This document shows positions 9,137 through 19,567 of a stretch of 60,643 nt of DNA, piece by piece (the stretch's first letter is position 1; every line of letters starts with the position of its first letter). The stretch lies in the NCBI GenBank assembly GCA_030698405.1, contig JAUYMU010000078.1, positions 1 to 60,643 of the forward strand. The letters are read 5' to 3'. Source of the DNA: Bacteroidota bacterium. Its GTDB lineage: Bacteria > Bacteroidota > Bacteroidia > Bacteroidales > Prolixibacteraceae. The position numbers and the translations under genes are program-made. The notes below the pieces were generated by a model. The model was not told where the DNA came from. It made no database searches and was given only the letters and a program-made list of their open reading frames with translations.

Positions 9137-11149
9137 ATGGAATTACCAAATTTTGTTAAAAACGATCAATGGCTTGAGCCTTTTGCGCCAACCATTATTT
9201 CACGATTAAATATTGCCAGGCAAAAAGAGCATGAAATTCTTCGAAACGTCAGTTTGTCGGAATTTGCTCAGGGGCACAAATGGTATGGTTTGCACAAAGT
9301 TGACAATCAATGGGTTGTTCGCGACTGGGCGCCGAATGCCACAGAGATATATCTGACAGGCGACTTTAATAACTGGAAGGAAACGCAGGAGTACGCAATG
9401 AAGTCAGTTGGCAATGGAAACTGGGAATTAATTCTTCCTTCAGAAAAAATGAGCCATGGCGATTTGTTCACTCTTTCGATGTTTTGGGAAGGTGGGCACG
9501 GAAAACGAATTCCTGCATGGATAAACCGGGTTGTTCAGGATGAGCAGACGAAAATTTTCAGCGCTCAGGTTTGGGCTCCTTCAGAAACCTATAAATGGAA
9601 GAAAGATGCTTTTCGCAGATCGAACGAAGCGCCTTTGATTTACGAGGCGCACATTGGAATGGCCGGCGAAAACGAAAGGGTACATACCTATAATGAATTC
9701 AGAATTGATATTTTGCCGCGAATTCAGAAGGCCGGATACAATACCATTCAGTTAATGGCCATTCCGGAGCATCCTTACTACGGAAGTTTTGGCTACCACG
9801 TATCAGGTTTCTTTGCCCCATCATCCAGATTTGGGACTCCGGAGGAATTAAAACAACTGGTTGACGAAGCGCATGGGATGGGCATTTCAGTAATCATCGA
9901 TTTGGTTCATTCTCATGCCGTAAAAAATGAAGTAGAAGGGTTGGGCAAATACGATGGAACCCGCTGGCAATTTTTTCACGAAGGCGCCAAAGGAGAGCAT
10001 CCAGCCTGGGATTCGTACTGTTTTAATTACGGAAAGCCTGAAGTCATTCATTTTTTACTTTCAAATATCCGCTATTGGCTCGAAGAATTTAAGTTTGATG
10101 GTTTCCGTTTCGATGGAGTAACCAGCATGTTGTATTTCGATCATGGTTTGGGAAAAGCATTTACATGCTACGACGATTATTTTGATGGCGGGCTCGATCA
10201 GGAAGCGTTTACCTATTTTATAATGGCGAACCGGCTGATTCACGAAATAAATCCGCATGCACTTTCTGTTGCCGAAGAAATGAGCGGTTTGCCGGGGCTT
10301 GCTACTCCCACTATTGACGGAGGGTTGGGTTTCGATTCCCGCATGGCAATGGGAGTTCCTGATTTTTGGATCAAAACAATTAAAGAAGTTGCTGATGAAC
10401 AATGGGATGTCGGAACCATCTTTCACGAACTGACTTCGAAGCGGTTGGATGAAAAGGTTGTAAGTTATGCCGAATCGCACGATCAGGCTTTGGTGGGCGA
10501 CAAAACCATTATTTTCAGGCTGATTGATAAGGAAATGTATTTCAGTATGCGCAAGGATCAGCCAAATCTGGCAGTTGAACGTGGAATTGCCTTGCATAAA
10601 ATGATCAGACTGGCTACCCTTTCATGTGCTGGTGGCGCTTACCTGAACTTCATGGGAAATGAATTTGGCCATCCGGAATGGATTGATTTTCCGCGTGAAG
10701 GAAATAACTGGTCGTACGCACATGCCCGTAGGTTATGGAGTTTGGCTGACAATAAAAGCTTGCGTTATCATCTTTTAGCCGATTTCGACCGTGAAATGAT
10801 TTCGTTGGCCAAAAAATCGAAATTGATTGAAAATCCTGAAGTGAATTGGTTGTACGATCACAAGGGAAATGAAATATTGGTATATTCCAGAGGGAAATAC
10901 TTGTTTGTTTTCAACTTTCATCCTTCACAATCGTTCACTGATTACGGAATACCGATGCACGCTTCCAAATACAAAATAGTTTTGGATACCGACGATGATC
11001 GCTTTGGCGGACAAAACAGGATTGACCGGCGAATGACTTATTTTACTGTTCCTGAAAGCGGTTTAACCAGCCAGCATTATTTGCGTTTGTATTTGCCTGC
11101 GAGAACTGCCCTGGTGCTTGAGAAACAGGAGTTTAAGAGGGTGAGGTAG
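9137..11149 (+). CDS. glgB: 1,4-alpha-glucan branching enzyme (GH13)
   Basis: Cuts alpha-1,4-glucan and transfers the piece to a 6-OH, adding branches to glycogen. The 670-residue protein has an N-terminal CBM48 (VRDWAPNATEIYLTGDFNNW at about 60-80), a GH13 barrel and a C-terminal beta domain. The nucleophile is Asp326 in GFRFDGVTSML, the acid Glu380 in SVAEEMSG, and the stabilising Asp is in ESHDQAL. The shape and the SMLYFDHG segment resemble the eukaryote-like GH13_8 branch common in Bacteroidota. It opens the glycogen cluster; a near-consensus -7 box (TATCTTTA) lies upstream. Confidence 0.95.
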   Translation: MELPNFVKNDQWLEPFAPTIISRLNIARQKEHEILRNVSLSEFAQGHKWYGLHKVDNQWVVRDWAPNATEIYLTGDFNNWKETQEYAMKSVGNGNWELILPSEKMSHGDLFTLSMFWEGGHGKRIPAWINRVVQDEQTKIFSAQVWAPSETYKWKKDAFRRSNEAPLIYEAHIGMAGENERVHTYNEFRIDILPRIQKAGYNTIQLMAIPEHPYYGSFGYHVSGFFAPSSRFGTPEELKQLVDEAHGMGISVIIDLVHSHAVKNEVEGLGKYDGTRWQFFHEGAKGEHPAWDSYCFNYGKPEVIHFLLSNIRYWLEEFKFDGFRFDGVTSMLYFDHGLGKAFTCYDDYFDGGLDQEAFTYFIMANRLIHEINPHALSVAEEMSGLPGLATPTIDGGLGFDSRMAMGVPDFWIKTIKEVADEQWDVGTIFHELTSKRLDEKVVSYAESHDQALVGDKTIIFRLIDKEMYFSMRKDQPNLAVERGIALHKMIRLATLSCAGGAYLNFMGNEFGHPEWIDFPREGNNWSYAHARRLWSLADNKSLRYHLLADFDREMISLAKKSKLIENPEVNWLYDHKGNEILVYSRGKYLFVFNFHPSQSFTDYGIPMHASKYKIVLDTDDDRFGGQNRIDRRMTYFTVPESGLTSQHYLRLYLPARTALVLEKQEFKRVR

Positions 11150-11196
11150 GGGTTCTATTTGTAAATAGTAAATAATTAAATAGTAAATTTTTGCTG

Positions 11197-12210
11197 ATGT
11201 CATTTTTTACTGAAATAAAAATTCCGAAGTTTCCATGGAAAATGGATTATTCGAAGAGCATGATGTTCTTCGGCTCTTGCTTTTCGGAAAATATCGGTCA
11301 AAAATTGATTGATCTGAAATTTAATGTCGATTTAAATCCGTTTGGCATTTTGTACAATCCGATATCAATAGCCAACAGTTTGAAGATATTACTTGAAAAG
11401 CGGGTTTTTAACGAAAATGATCTGTTTCAGGATCAGGGAATTTGGAACAGTTTTTATCATCACAGCCGGTTCTCTGATATCGATAAGGGAAAAACGCTCG
11501 AAATGATCAATGACCGGATTGTTAAATCCAGTGAATTTTTACTGAATGCTGATTTTCTGGTAATTACTTTTGGTACTTCCAGGGTGTATGAACTGAAACA
11601 GACTGGTCAGATTGTTTCAAACTGCCACAAGGCGCGTGCAGCCGAATTCAGGCAATATCGGTTAGGTGTGTATGAAATTACAGAGGCTTACCGCGAATTA
11701 CTGGAGAAACTTTGGAGATTTAACCCAAATTTAAAGGTGATTTTTACTGTGAGCCCGATTCGGCATTTGAAAGATGGTGCAGTCGAAAATCAGGTCAGTA
11801 AAGCTACTTTATTGCTTGCCATCGACCGATTGTTAAATGGGTTTGGAGAGTCGAATTGCAGGTACTTTCCGTCCTATGAAATTATGATGGATGAATTGCG
11901 TGATTACCGCTTCTATGCAGAGGATATGTTGCATTTAAGCCCTGTGGCAACCGATTACATTTTTGATCGGTTTAGCAAGACAATTATTTCAAACGAGAGC
12001 ATGAATGTGGCAAAAGATGTTGTTAGAATCCTGAAGGCTGTTCTGCACCGTCCTGTACATTCTTTTTCAGATGAATACAAGAAATTTCTGTTGTATAACC
12101 TGGAAGAAATTATTAAATTAACAATTAATTTTCCGTATCTTAATTTTGCAAATGAGAAAATGTATCTGGAACAGAAGTTAACTGGTTTTCAGGAATCAAG
12201 GATAAATTAG
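11197..12210 (+). CDS. GSCFA-domain protein
   Basis: A 337-residue cytosolic protein of the GSCFA family, related to SGNH-type hydrolases. The diagnostic MMFFGSCFSENIGQKL (about 23-38) contains the GSCF motif, and VITFGTSRVYEL and SPIRHLKDG follow. The ATG at 11197 is preferred over an upstream TTG at 11191. Biochemical function of the family is unknown to me. Its position inside a glycogen-metabolism gene run is noteworthy, but a direct link to glycogen is only inference. Confidence 0.85.
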   Translation: MSFFTEIKIPKFPWKMDYSKSMMFFGSCFSENIGQKLIDLKFNVDLNPFGILYNPISIANSLKILLEKRVFNENDLFQDQGIWNSFYHHSRFSDIDKGKTLEMINDRIVKSSEFLLNADFLVITFGTSRVYELKQTGQIVSNCHKARAAEFRQYRLGVYEITEAYRELLEKLWRFNPNLKVIFTVSPIRHLKDGAVENQVSKATLLLAIDRLLNGFGESNCRYFPSYEIMMDELRDYRFYAEDMLHLSPVATDYIFDRFSKTIISNESMNVAKDVVRILKAVLHRPVHSFSDEYKKFLLYNLEEIIKLTINFPYLNFANEKMYLEQKLTGFQESRIN

Positions 12211-12235
12211 TAAGCTTATAAAAGCTATTTTTGTA

Positions 12236-12243
12236 ACGGCTTT
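12236..12243 (+). promoter_or_regulatory. Internal promoter -7 box before the debranching enzyme
   Basis: TATTTTTG fits TAnnTTTG in the 101-base gap between the GSCFA gene and the debranching gene, suggesting a second transcription start inside the cluster. Confidence 0.4.
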
Positions 12244-12311
12244 ATGCAATATTTCTTAAACACTAACTTTTCCGGAAGTTTTCGGATTAAAGACCCAAAA
12301 AGTCAGGAACT

Positions 12312-14258
12312 ATGAGTTATCTAAAATTTGATAAAAATCAATTGGTCAATCTGGAGTATTCACTTCAGCGGGAGTTGCTTCGTTCGAACCGAGCCGGTTC
12401 ATACACGAGTACAACCATTTCAGGATGTAATACACGAAAATACCACGGTTTACTTGTTTGTCCGCTTGAGGAGCTGGATGGAGAAAAGCATGTGTTGCTT
12501 TCGTCGTTTGATGAAACAGTGGTTCAGCACGGATCATCTTTTAACCTCGGAATTCATAAATATGAGGGAGACCATTATGAACCAAAAGGTCACAAGTACA
12601 TTCGTGATTTCGATGTTGAAATAATTCCCCGAACCACATTTCGTGTTGGAGGAGTTGTATTGACCAAGGAACGTATTCTGGTTGAAAAAGAGAAACAACT
12701 ACTCATTAAATATACGCTTGAAGAAGCTCATTCGCCTACTGTTTTAAGGTTCAGACCATTTTTGGCGTTCCGAAATGTTCATCAACTGAGCAAAGCCAAT
12801 ATGTATGCGAATACCCGGTACACCGAAATCGAGAATGGCATCAAGATACAACTTTACGAAGGCTATCCGTTTTTGCACATGCAATTTTCCAAAGAGATGG
12901 AATTTATTGCCGCTCCTGTCTGGCAAAACGGAATTGAATATCCCAAAGAACAAAACCGGGGATACGAATTCAAAGAAGATCTTTTTGTGCCGGGGTATTT
13001 TGAATTACCCATCGAGAAAGGTGAAACGATCATTTTTTCGGCTTCAACCATCGAAATTACAACCGGTTCACTCAAACAAAAATATACACGCGAGCTAAAA
13101 AAGCGAATACCCCGCGTGACTCTATTGGGAAATTTAACCAATGCAGCCCAACAATTTTTTGTTAAGAAAAACAGTCATACTGAAATACTTGCAGGATTTC
13201 CATGGTATGGGCAAATTTCCAGGCAAACATTTATTTCTGCTCCCGGATTGACCCTTGATCTCAATGACAGGGAATCATGCGAGAAGGTTTTGGATACCCA
13301 GCTTGAATATCTGAAAGATGGCTTGTTCCCAAAATTCCCCGGAAAGGCCGGAACCTTCTGTGATTCGATAGATGCTCCGCTATGGTTTTTCTGGTCAGTT
13401 CAACAATATTACAGGTCGGTAAAAGATCCCAAAAAAATATGGGCTAAATACGGACCAGCCATGAAGTCTATTCTTTCAGCTTATAAACGTGGAACTGATT
13501 TCAATATCCGTATGCTTGATAATGGAATGATTTACGGAAAAGTGGAGAATGTTGCATTGACCTGGATGGATTCGTATGTGGATGGAAAACCAGTTGTGCA
13601 AAGAGGAGGAATGCCTGTTGAAGTGAATGCGCTTTGGTACAATGCCATCAATTTGGCGCTTGAATTGGCAGAAGCCGAAGACGATACGGAATTCATCAAT
13701 GAGTGGAAAGATTTACCAACTTTAGTTGCAAAATCATTTATTGAATTGTTTTGGAGTGAAAAACGGCAATACCTGGCCGACTGCATCGATGGAGATTCAG
13801 TGGATTGGTCAATCAGACCAAATATGCTGATTGCAGCAACTCTTGAGTTTTCGCCTCTCGACCGTGAAAAACAAAAAGCGGTATTAAGTGCGGTAAAGCG
13901 TGAATTGCTTACACCACGGGGCTTAAGAACATTGTCCCCAAGAGATCCAAAATATCAGGGTTGTTATCAGGGGAATATACATGAACGTGAATTAACCATC
14001 CATCAGGGAACTGTATTTCCATGGTTTGTTTCATTCTTTGTTGAAACATACCTGAAAATACACAAGCGTGGTGGAGTGCCATTTGTGAAGAAAATAATTG
14101 AAGGATTTGAAGAAGAAATGACAGAACACTGTATCGGCACAATATCTGAAATATACAATGGGAATCCGCCTCACAAGGGCAAAGGAGCAATATCTCAGGC
14201 ATGGAGTGTTGCTGCCCTGATTCGTGCAAATAAATTACTCGAGAATTGTGGAGAATAA
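12312..14258 (+). CDS. Glycogen debranching enzyme (amylo-alpha-1,6-glucosidase type)
   Basis: Hydrolyses alpha-1,6 branch points left after phosphorylase action. It has 648 residues: an N-terminal GDE_N-like beta domain (about 1-230, NRAGSYTSTTISGCNTRKYHGLLV) and a C-terminal alpha/alpha barrel (about 280-640) with AGFPWYGQISRQTFISAPG, DAPLWFFWSVQQY and TWMDSYVDGKPVVQRGG. The TWMDS block carries a conserved acidic residue of the barrel. It is followed 24 bases later by the GT4 gene. Confidence 0.93.
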   Translation: MSYLKFDKNQLVNLEYSLQRELLRSNRAGSYTSTTISGCNTRKYHGLLVCPLEELDGEKHVLLSSFDETVVQHGSSFNLGIHKYEGDHYEPKGHKYIRDFDVEIIPRTTFRVGGVVLTKERILVEKEKQLLIKYTLEEAHSPTVLRFRPFLAFRNVHQLSKANMYANTRYTEIENGIKIQLYEGYPFLHMQFSKEMEFIAAPVWQNGIEYPKEQNRGYEFKEDLFVPGYFELPIEKGETIIFSASTIEITTGSLKQKYTRELKKRIPRVTLLGNLTNAAQQFFVKKNSHTEILAGFPWYGQISRQTFISAPGLTLDLNDRESCEKVLDTQLEYLKDGLFPKFPGKAGTFCDSIDAPLWFFWSVQQYYRSVKDPKKIWAKYGPAMKSILSAYKRGTDFNIRMLDNGMIYGKVENVALTWMDSYVDGKPVVQRGGMPVEVNALWYNAINLALELAEAEDDTEFINEWKDLPTLVAKSFIELFWSEKRQYLADCIDGDSVDWSIRPNMLIAATLEFSPLDREKQKAVLSAVKRELLTPRGLRTLSPRDPKYQGCYQGNIHERELTIHQGTVFPWFVSFFVETYLKIHKRGGVPFVKKIIEGFEEEMTEHCIGTISEIYNGNPPHKGKGAISQAWSVAALIRANKLLENCGE

Positions 14259-14282
14259 AGTCAACTTTTTTAATTTGAATCT

Positions 14283-15575
14283 ATGAAGGTATTGATGTTT
14301 GGTTGGGAATTTCCGCCTCATATTTCGGGTGGTCTGGGTACTGCCTGTTATGGTCTGACAAAAGGACTGGCAGAATTTAAAGATGTGAGTGTAATTTTTG
14401 TGGTACCAAAAGCTTATGGCGACGAAGATCAGTCGAGCATGAAACTTGTTGGCGCCAATGAAGTACCTGTAACCCGAAAGCAAATTCAATTCAGCAATCT
14501 TCAGTCGAAAATTGATTATTACGAAGTTGAATCCGGAATGATACCTTATGTCGATCCCGAAGAGTTCTGGAAATTAACAACCAAAGTGGTTTCAGAAAAA
14601 ACAAGATTCATAGAAACCAATTCGGAGGGGAAAATCAACTTCTCCGGAAAGTATGATCAAAATCTTTTTCAGGAAATATACAACTATTCAATCGTTGCTG
14701 AAGTAATTGCCCGCGACAACGAGTTTGATGTTATACATGCCCACGACTGGCTGGCTTATCCTGCGGGTATTGCGGCCAAGCGAGCATCGGGGAAACCATT
14801 GGTGATACATGTTCATGCTACCGATTTCGACCGGAGCGGAGGAAGTGTAAACCCAACGGTTTATGCAATGGAAAAGGAAGGAATGGATGCTGCCGACCAG
14901 ATTATTGCGGTTAGTAACATGACCCGAAACATAGTTATCGAAAAATACAATATCAATCCTGATAAGGTTACAACCGTTTACAACGCAGTTGAACCGTTAT
15001 CACAGGAAGAAAAAATAAAGCTCAAAAAAGGAGTAGATGAAAAGATTGTAACTTTTCTGGGACGGATCACCATGCAAAAAGGTCCTGAGTATTTTGTTGA
15101 GGCCGCAAACATGGTACTGAAGAAAATGAACAACGTTCGCTTTGTAATGGCCGGAAGCGGCGACATGATGAATGCGATGGTAAAACGGGCAGCCGAATTG
15201 AAAATTGCCGATCGGTTCCATTTTACAGGCTTTTTGAAAGGCGACGATGTTTTTGATATGTTCCGGATGAGCGACGTATTTGTGATGCCTTCTGTTTCAG
15301 AACCTTTTGGAATCGTACCACTTGAAGCCATGCAATCAAACGTTCCCGTGATAATTTCTTATCAGTCGGGCGTTTCCGAAATTTTGAGATATGCCATTAA
15401 GATTGACTACTGGGATACCTACGCAATGGCCGATGCAATATACGGTCTGATTAATTATCCGGCGCTTCACAACATGTTTAAAGAATATGGAAAAGCCGAA
15501 GTTGACAGCCTCCTTTGGAAAAACTCAGCTAAAAATGTACGGGATGTATATCTCAAAGCAATTGGAAATGAATAA
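14283..15575 (+). CDS. GT4-type glycosyltransferase, glycogen synthase-like
   Basis: A 430-residue GT-B glycosyltransferase. The N-terminal half begins MKVLMFGWEFPPHISGGLGTACYGLTKGLAE, the glycogen-synthase-like glucan-binding loop. VIHAHDWLAYPAGI follows at about 155, and the C-terminal domain has VTFLGRITMQKGPEYF and the donor-binding SVSEPFGIVPLEAMQSNVP (ExxxxxE motif). Neighbours make alpha-1,4-glucan chain elongation the likely role. No adenylyltransferase (glgC) is in the window, so the sugar-nucleotide donor (ADP- or UDP-glucose) is open. It sits 18 bases before the GH57 gene. Confidence 0.88.
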   Translation: MKVLMFGWEFPPHISGGLGTACYGLTKGLAEFKDVSVIFVVPKAYGDEDQSSMKLVGANEVPVTRKQIQFSNLQSKIDYYEVESGMIPYVDPEEFWKLTTKVVSEKTRFIETNSEGKINFSGKYDQNLFQEIYNYSIVAEVIARDNEFDVIHAHDWLAYPAGIAAKRASGKPLVIHVHATDFDRSGGSVNPTVYAMEKEGMDAADQIIAVSNMTRNIVIEKYNINPDKVTTVYNAVEPLSQEEKIKLKKGVDEKIVTFLGRITMQKGPEYFVEAANMVLKKMNNVRFVMAGSGDMMNAMVKRAAELKIADRFHFTGFLKGDDVFDMFRMSDVFVMPSVSEPFGIVPLEAMQSNVPVIISYQSGVSEILRYAIKIDYWDTYAMADAIYGLINYPALHNMFKEYGKAEVDSLLWKNSAKNVRDVYLKAIGNE

Positions 15576-15593
15576 CAAGAAAAAACCATAGAT

Positions 15594-16952
15594 ATGAAGT
15601 CCATCTGTTTCTATTTTCAGGTTCACCAACCATTTCGTTACCGTCGTTATCGTTTCTTCGATATCGGTAATGATCATTACTATTACGATGATTATGCCAA
15701 TGAATCAATTCTTCGTAAAGTAGCCGACCGCTGTTACCTGCCGGCCAACCAAATGATGCTTGAACTGATTAATAAGCACAAGGGTAAATTCAAAGTTGCC
15801 TATTCTATTTCAGGATTGGCACTCGAACAGTTTGAATTGTATGCACCTGAAGTGCTCGATTCATTCAGAGCTTTGGCGGATACCGGCCATGTTGAATTTT
15901 TGTCGGAAACCTATTCACATTCTTTGGTTTCGATGAAAAATAATGATCTTTTCAGGCAGCAGATACTGGAACATGACCGGCTGATCGAAAAATATTTTGG
16001 GCAGAAACCAACCGTTTTCAGAAATACCGAATTGATTTATTCGGATGAAATTGGTGAATTGATTGCCGACATGGGTTATAAAGCAATGATTACTGAAGGT
16101 GCACGGCACATTCTCGGCTGGAAATCGCCTAATTTTTTGTATGTAAACGCGATAAATCCAAGATTGAAAGTGCTGATGCGCAATTTTAAATTGAGCGACG
16201 ACCTAGCTTTCCGCTTTTCAAATCAAGGGTGGAATGAATATCCGTTAACTGCAGAAAAATATGTGGGATGGCTAAAAAGCATGGGTAAAGATGAAATCTT
16301 CAACATTTTTCTCGATTACGAAACATTTGGCGAACACCAGTCTGCAGAAACCGGCATATTCAAGTTTATGGAGCAATTACCTGATGCCGTTTTCAAAAAC
16401 TCAAAGATAACATTTGCCACTCCTTCCGAAATCGCGGCTAATTTTCAGCCCGTTTCAATTGTTAGCGTTCCGACTCCAATTTCGTGGGCTGATGAAGAAC
16501 GTGACCTGTCGGCCTGGCTGGGCAATGAACTTCAGGACGAGGCATTCAATAAAGTATATGAACTGGCCGACCGCATGAGCAGGGTTACCGATAGCGCCAT
16601 GATAAAAGACTGGAACTATTTGCAGGCCAGCGACCATTTTTATTACATGTGTACTAAGTTCTTCTCTGATGGCGAAGTTCACAAGTATTTCAATCCATAT
16701 GAAAGTCCCTATGAAGCATTTATCAATTACATGAACGTATTGAGCGATTTCAAGTTAAGGCTAAACACTTTTGCTCCTGAAAGCAAATCGCAACTGGAAA
16801 TTGCAGGGCTAAATAAAATTCTGGAAGAGAAAGAAGCCAAACTTAAAAAATATGAGGCAGAAATCATCTCACTGCAAACAAAACAAACTGTTCAGCGTTC
16901 TGTAAGTTCAGTTAAAACTGTAAAAGAAAAATCCCCCGGCAAGAAAAAATAG
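15594..16952 (+). CDS. GH57 family alpha-amylase / glucanotransferase
   Basis: A 452-residue cytosolic alpha-glucan-active enzyme. Conserved GH57 regions: FYFQVHQPFRYRR (8-20), FLSETYSHSL (about 100), the nucleophile glutamate in FRNTELIYSD (about 144), FLDYETFGEH with the acid aspartate (about 241), and a helical C-terminal domain. Residues about 400-452 form a charged coiled coil (LEEKEAKLKKYEAEIISL) and a basic tail. Hydrolysis versus transfer cannot be decided from sequence. It lies between the synthase-like gene and the phosphorylase. Confidence 0.92.
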   Translation: MKSICFYFQVHQPFRYRRYRFFDIGNDHYYYDDYANESILRKVADRCYLPANQMMLELINKHKGKFKVAYSISGLALEQFELYAPEVLDSFRALADTGHVEFLSETYSHSLVSMKNNDLFRQQILEHDRLIEKYFGQKPTVFRNTELIYSDEIGELIADMGYKAMITEGARHILGWKSPNFLYVNAINPRLKVLMRNFKLSDDLAFRFSNQGWNEYPLTAEKYVGWLKSMGKDEIFNIFLDYETFGEHQSAETGIFKFMEQLPDAVFKNSKITFATPSEIAANFQPVSIVSVPTPISWADEERDLSAWLGNELQDEAFNKVYELADRMSRVTDSAMIKDWNYLQASDHFYYMCTKFFSDGEVHKYFNPYESPYEAFINYMNVLSDFKLRLNTFAPESKSQLEIAGLNKILEEKEAKLKKYEAEIISLQTKQTVQRSVSSVKTVKEKSPGKKK

Positions 16953-16977
16953 TAGTTATTTATTAAATCATTCAATT

Positions 16978-19518
16978 GTGGATCAACCAGTTTGGAAAAA
17001 ATTATTTGTTGAATCAAATATTCCGGAGAAATTATCATCGTTAAAAGAATTAAGCCGTAACCTTTGGTGGGTATGGAATACAGAGGCGCGTGAGTTGTTT
17101 CAGTATATCGATGCCGAATTATTTGAAGAATGTGAGCACAATCCCATTTTATTGCTCGAAAAAGTAAGTTATCAGCGTTTTCTTGAACTTGAAAATGATG
17201 GAAGTTTTTTGCTTCAGATGGGCAAAGTTTCGAATTTGCTTCAAACATACCTGGCTGACAGAAAATCTCTTTCCGGCCCGTCTATAGCATACTTCAGCAT
17301 GGAATATGGCCTGCACGACAGCCTGAAAATTTTCTCAGGTGGTTTGGGCATTCTTGCAGGCGATTACCTTAAAGAAGCCAGCGACTCGAAAGTTAACCTT
17401 ACAGGTGTAGGACTCTTATACCGTTACGGTTACTTTCGTCAGAATATTTCGATTACCGGCGAGCAAATGTCACATTACGATGCCCAGGAGTTTTCGAAAA
17501 TACCCGTACAGCCTGCATTCGACCAAAATGGCGAATGGGTGAGTGTTCAGGTTGATTATCCCGGCAGAACTGTAACCGCCCGTGTTTGGCAGGTTAACAT
17601 TGGATCTGTCAGACTATTTCTTCTTGATGTGGATTTTGATGCCAATTCAGATGAGGATCGTTTTGTAACGCATCATTTATATGGCGGCGATAACGAAAAC
17701 CGGCTGAAACAGGAAATATTACTTGGCCTTGGAGGTATTCGTGCCCTGAAAAAACTTGGTATTGAATCTGATATCTATCATTGTAATGAAGGACATGCTG
17801 CAATGATTGGCCTTGAAAGAATGAAAGTTCTGGTTGAAAAGAAATCACTGAAGTATTTGGAAGCAAAAGAAGTCGTAAGAGCTTCAACTTTGTTTACAAC
17901 ACATACGCCTGTGCCTGCCGGACATGATTCATTTCATCAGGATCTTTTTAAAAGGTACATGGAAAGTTACCCACAGTCAATAGCAATCACCTGGGATGAA
18001 TTCATCAGTTTGGGTAAAGCCAACCCGTATGAAGATCATTTCAATATGAGTTATCTGGCTTGTAACCTTTCGCAGGGAATTAATGGTGTTAGCCGCTTGC
18101 ACGGTGATGTATCCAAGGATATATTCCGACCATTGTATGAAGGATATCTTGCTGAAGAAATCAACATAGGTTACGTTACCAATGGTGTGCATTACGCAAC
18201 TTGGGTAGCAAAGGAATGGAGAGATCTTCATCAAAAATATTTTGGTCCTAAATTTCCGGAAGAGCAACTTAATTTTGACCTTTGGGATAATATTTACCAG
18301 GTTCCTGATGAAGAAATCTGGAACATGAAACAAAATCTTCGCCTGAAAACGATAGGGTTTATTAAACAGCGGTTTACAAATAACTGGGTCAATAGGAATG
18401 AAAATCCGAAGCAGATTAATGAGGTGCTGGGTAAATTGAACCCTTACGCGCTCACAATTGGTTTTGCAAGGCGTTTTGCAACTTATAAAAGAGCACATTT
18501 ATTGTTCCGTAACCTCGATCGTTTGTCGAAACTCGTGAATGATCCGGCACGTCCGGTTCAGTTTATTTTTGCCGGAAAAGCACATCCTGCCGATAAAGCC
18601 GGTCAGGATTTAATAAAATACATTGTCGAAATTTCAAAACGCCCGGAATTCATCGGCAAAATTCTGTTTGTTCAGAATTACGACATGAATCTGGCTAAAA
18701 TGATGCTGCAAGGTGTCGATATCTGGATGAACACTCCAACCCGCCCACTCGAAGCATCGGGTACCAGCGGCGAAAAAGGTGTGATGAACGGAACCATTCA
18801 TTTCTCGGTACTCGACGGATGGTGGGTAGAAGGTTACAAAAAGGATGCTGGTTGGGCGCTTTCGCAGGAAAACACCTACGATGTAAACGAACTTCAGGAT
18901 GAATTGGATGCAGAAACCATTTACAATATTTTTGAAGAAGAAATTTTACCCGCATTTTATACACGAAATATCAAAGGTGTTCCTGAAAAATGGGTTTCTT
19001 ATATCAAGAATACTTTTGCTCAGGTAGCTCCAAATTTCACTACTGCCCGCATGATACGCGATTATCAGGATCGGTTTTATAACCCACAGGCCAAACGTTC
19101 TGCAAGGTTAAATGCTTTCGACTATACATTGGCCAAAGAAATTTCAGAATGGAAAATCAATGTTTCATCGGTATGGGATCAGATTGAAGTGAAGAGTGTA
19201 CGAATGACTGATGGTATTACCAATGTATTGAAAATTGGCGATAATTATCCGGCACAGGTGGTGGCCGATCTGAAAGGATTGAACCCACAGAATGTTGGCA
19301 TTGAAATGGTTATTACCGAGCATGGAAACGATGACTCTGTTGAATTGGTAGATTGCCTTCAGTTTGACATCGAAAAAATCGAAGGATCCATCATCACGTA
19401 TAACTTGAATCTCCAATTGATGAATGCAGGTGCATTTAGTTATGCCATCAGGATGTATCCGAAACACGTGGAATTGCCTCACCGGCAGGATTTTCATCAT
19501 TTAAAATGGGTGCAATAA
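16978..19518 (+). CDS. Alpha-glucan (glycogen/maltodextrin) phosphorylase, GT35
   Basis: Releases glucose-1-phosphate from alpha-1,4-glucan ends using pyridoxal phosphate. It has 846 residues of the short bacterial phosphorylase type, beginning with a conserved SSLKELSRNLWWVWNTEAREL. PLP-site Lys600 lies in EASGTSGEKGVMNGTIHFSVLDGWW; FARRFATYKRA and GKAHPADKAGQ bind substrate. The start is GTG at 16978, with an in-frame TTG one codon earlier. No ATG would preserve the N-terminus. It is the last gene of the cluster and is followed by a strong terminator. Confidence 0.95.
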   Translation: MDQPVWKKLFVESNIPEKLSSLKELSRNLWWVWNTEARELFQYIDAELFEECEHNPILLLEKVSYQRFLELENDGSFLLQMGKVSNLLQTYLADRKSLSGPSIAYFSMEYGLHDSLKIFSGGLGILAGDYLKEASDSKVNLTGVGLLYRYGYFRQNISITGEQMSHYDAQEFSKIPVQPAFDQNGEWVSVQVDYPGRTVTARVWQVNIGSVRLFLLDVDFDANSDEDRFVTHHLYGGDNENRLKQEILLGLGGIRALKKLGIESDIYHCNEGHAAMIGLERMKVLVEKKSLKYLEAKEVVRASTLFTTHTPVPAGHDSFHQDLFKRYMESYPQSIAITWDEFISLGKANPYEDHFNMSYLACNLSQGINGVSRLHGDVSKDIFRPLYEGYLAEEINIGYVTNGVHYATWVAKEWRDLHQKYFGPKFPEEQLNFDLWDNIYQVPDEEIWNMKQNLRLKTIGFIKQRFTNNWVNRNENPKQINEVLGKLNPYALTIGFARRFATYKRAHLLFRNLDRLSKLVNDPARPVQFIFAGKAHPADKAGQDLIKYIVEISKRPEFIGKILFVQNYDMNLAKMMLQGVDIWMNTPTRPLEASGTSGEKGVMNGTIHFSVLDGWWVEGYKKDAGWALSQENTYDVNELQDELDAETIYNIFEEEILPAFYTRNIKGVPEKWVSYIKNTFAQVAPNFTTARMIRDYQDRFYNPQAKRSARLNAFDYTLAKEISEWKINVSSVWDQIEVKSVRMTDGITNVLKIGDNYPAQVVADLKGLNPQNVGIEMVITEHGNDDSVELVDCLQFDIEKIEGSIITYNLNLQLMNAGAFSYAIRMYPKHVELPHRQDFHHLKWVQ

Positions 19519-19538
19519 TCACACATTATAAATAAACC

Positions 19539-19567
19539 AAAAAGGTAGCTATCAGCTACCTTTTTTG
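19539..19567. terminator. Terminator ending the glycogen cluster
   Basis: A stem of about 12 bp (AAAAAGGTAGCT / AGCTACCTTTTT) with a 2-3 base loop runs into a T tract. The A-rich left arm means it may also work on the other strand. Confidence 0.85.
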
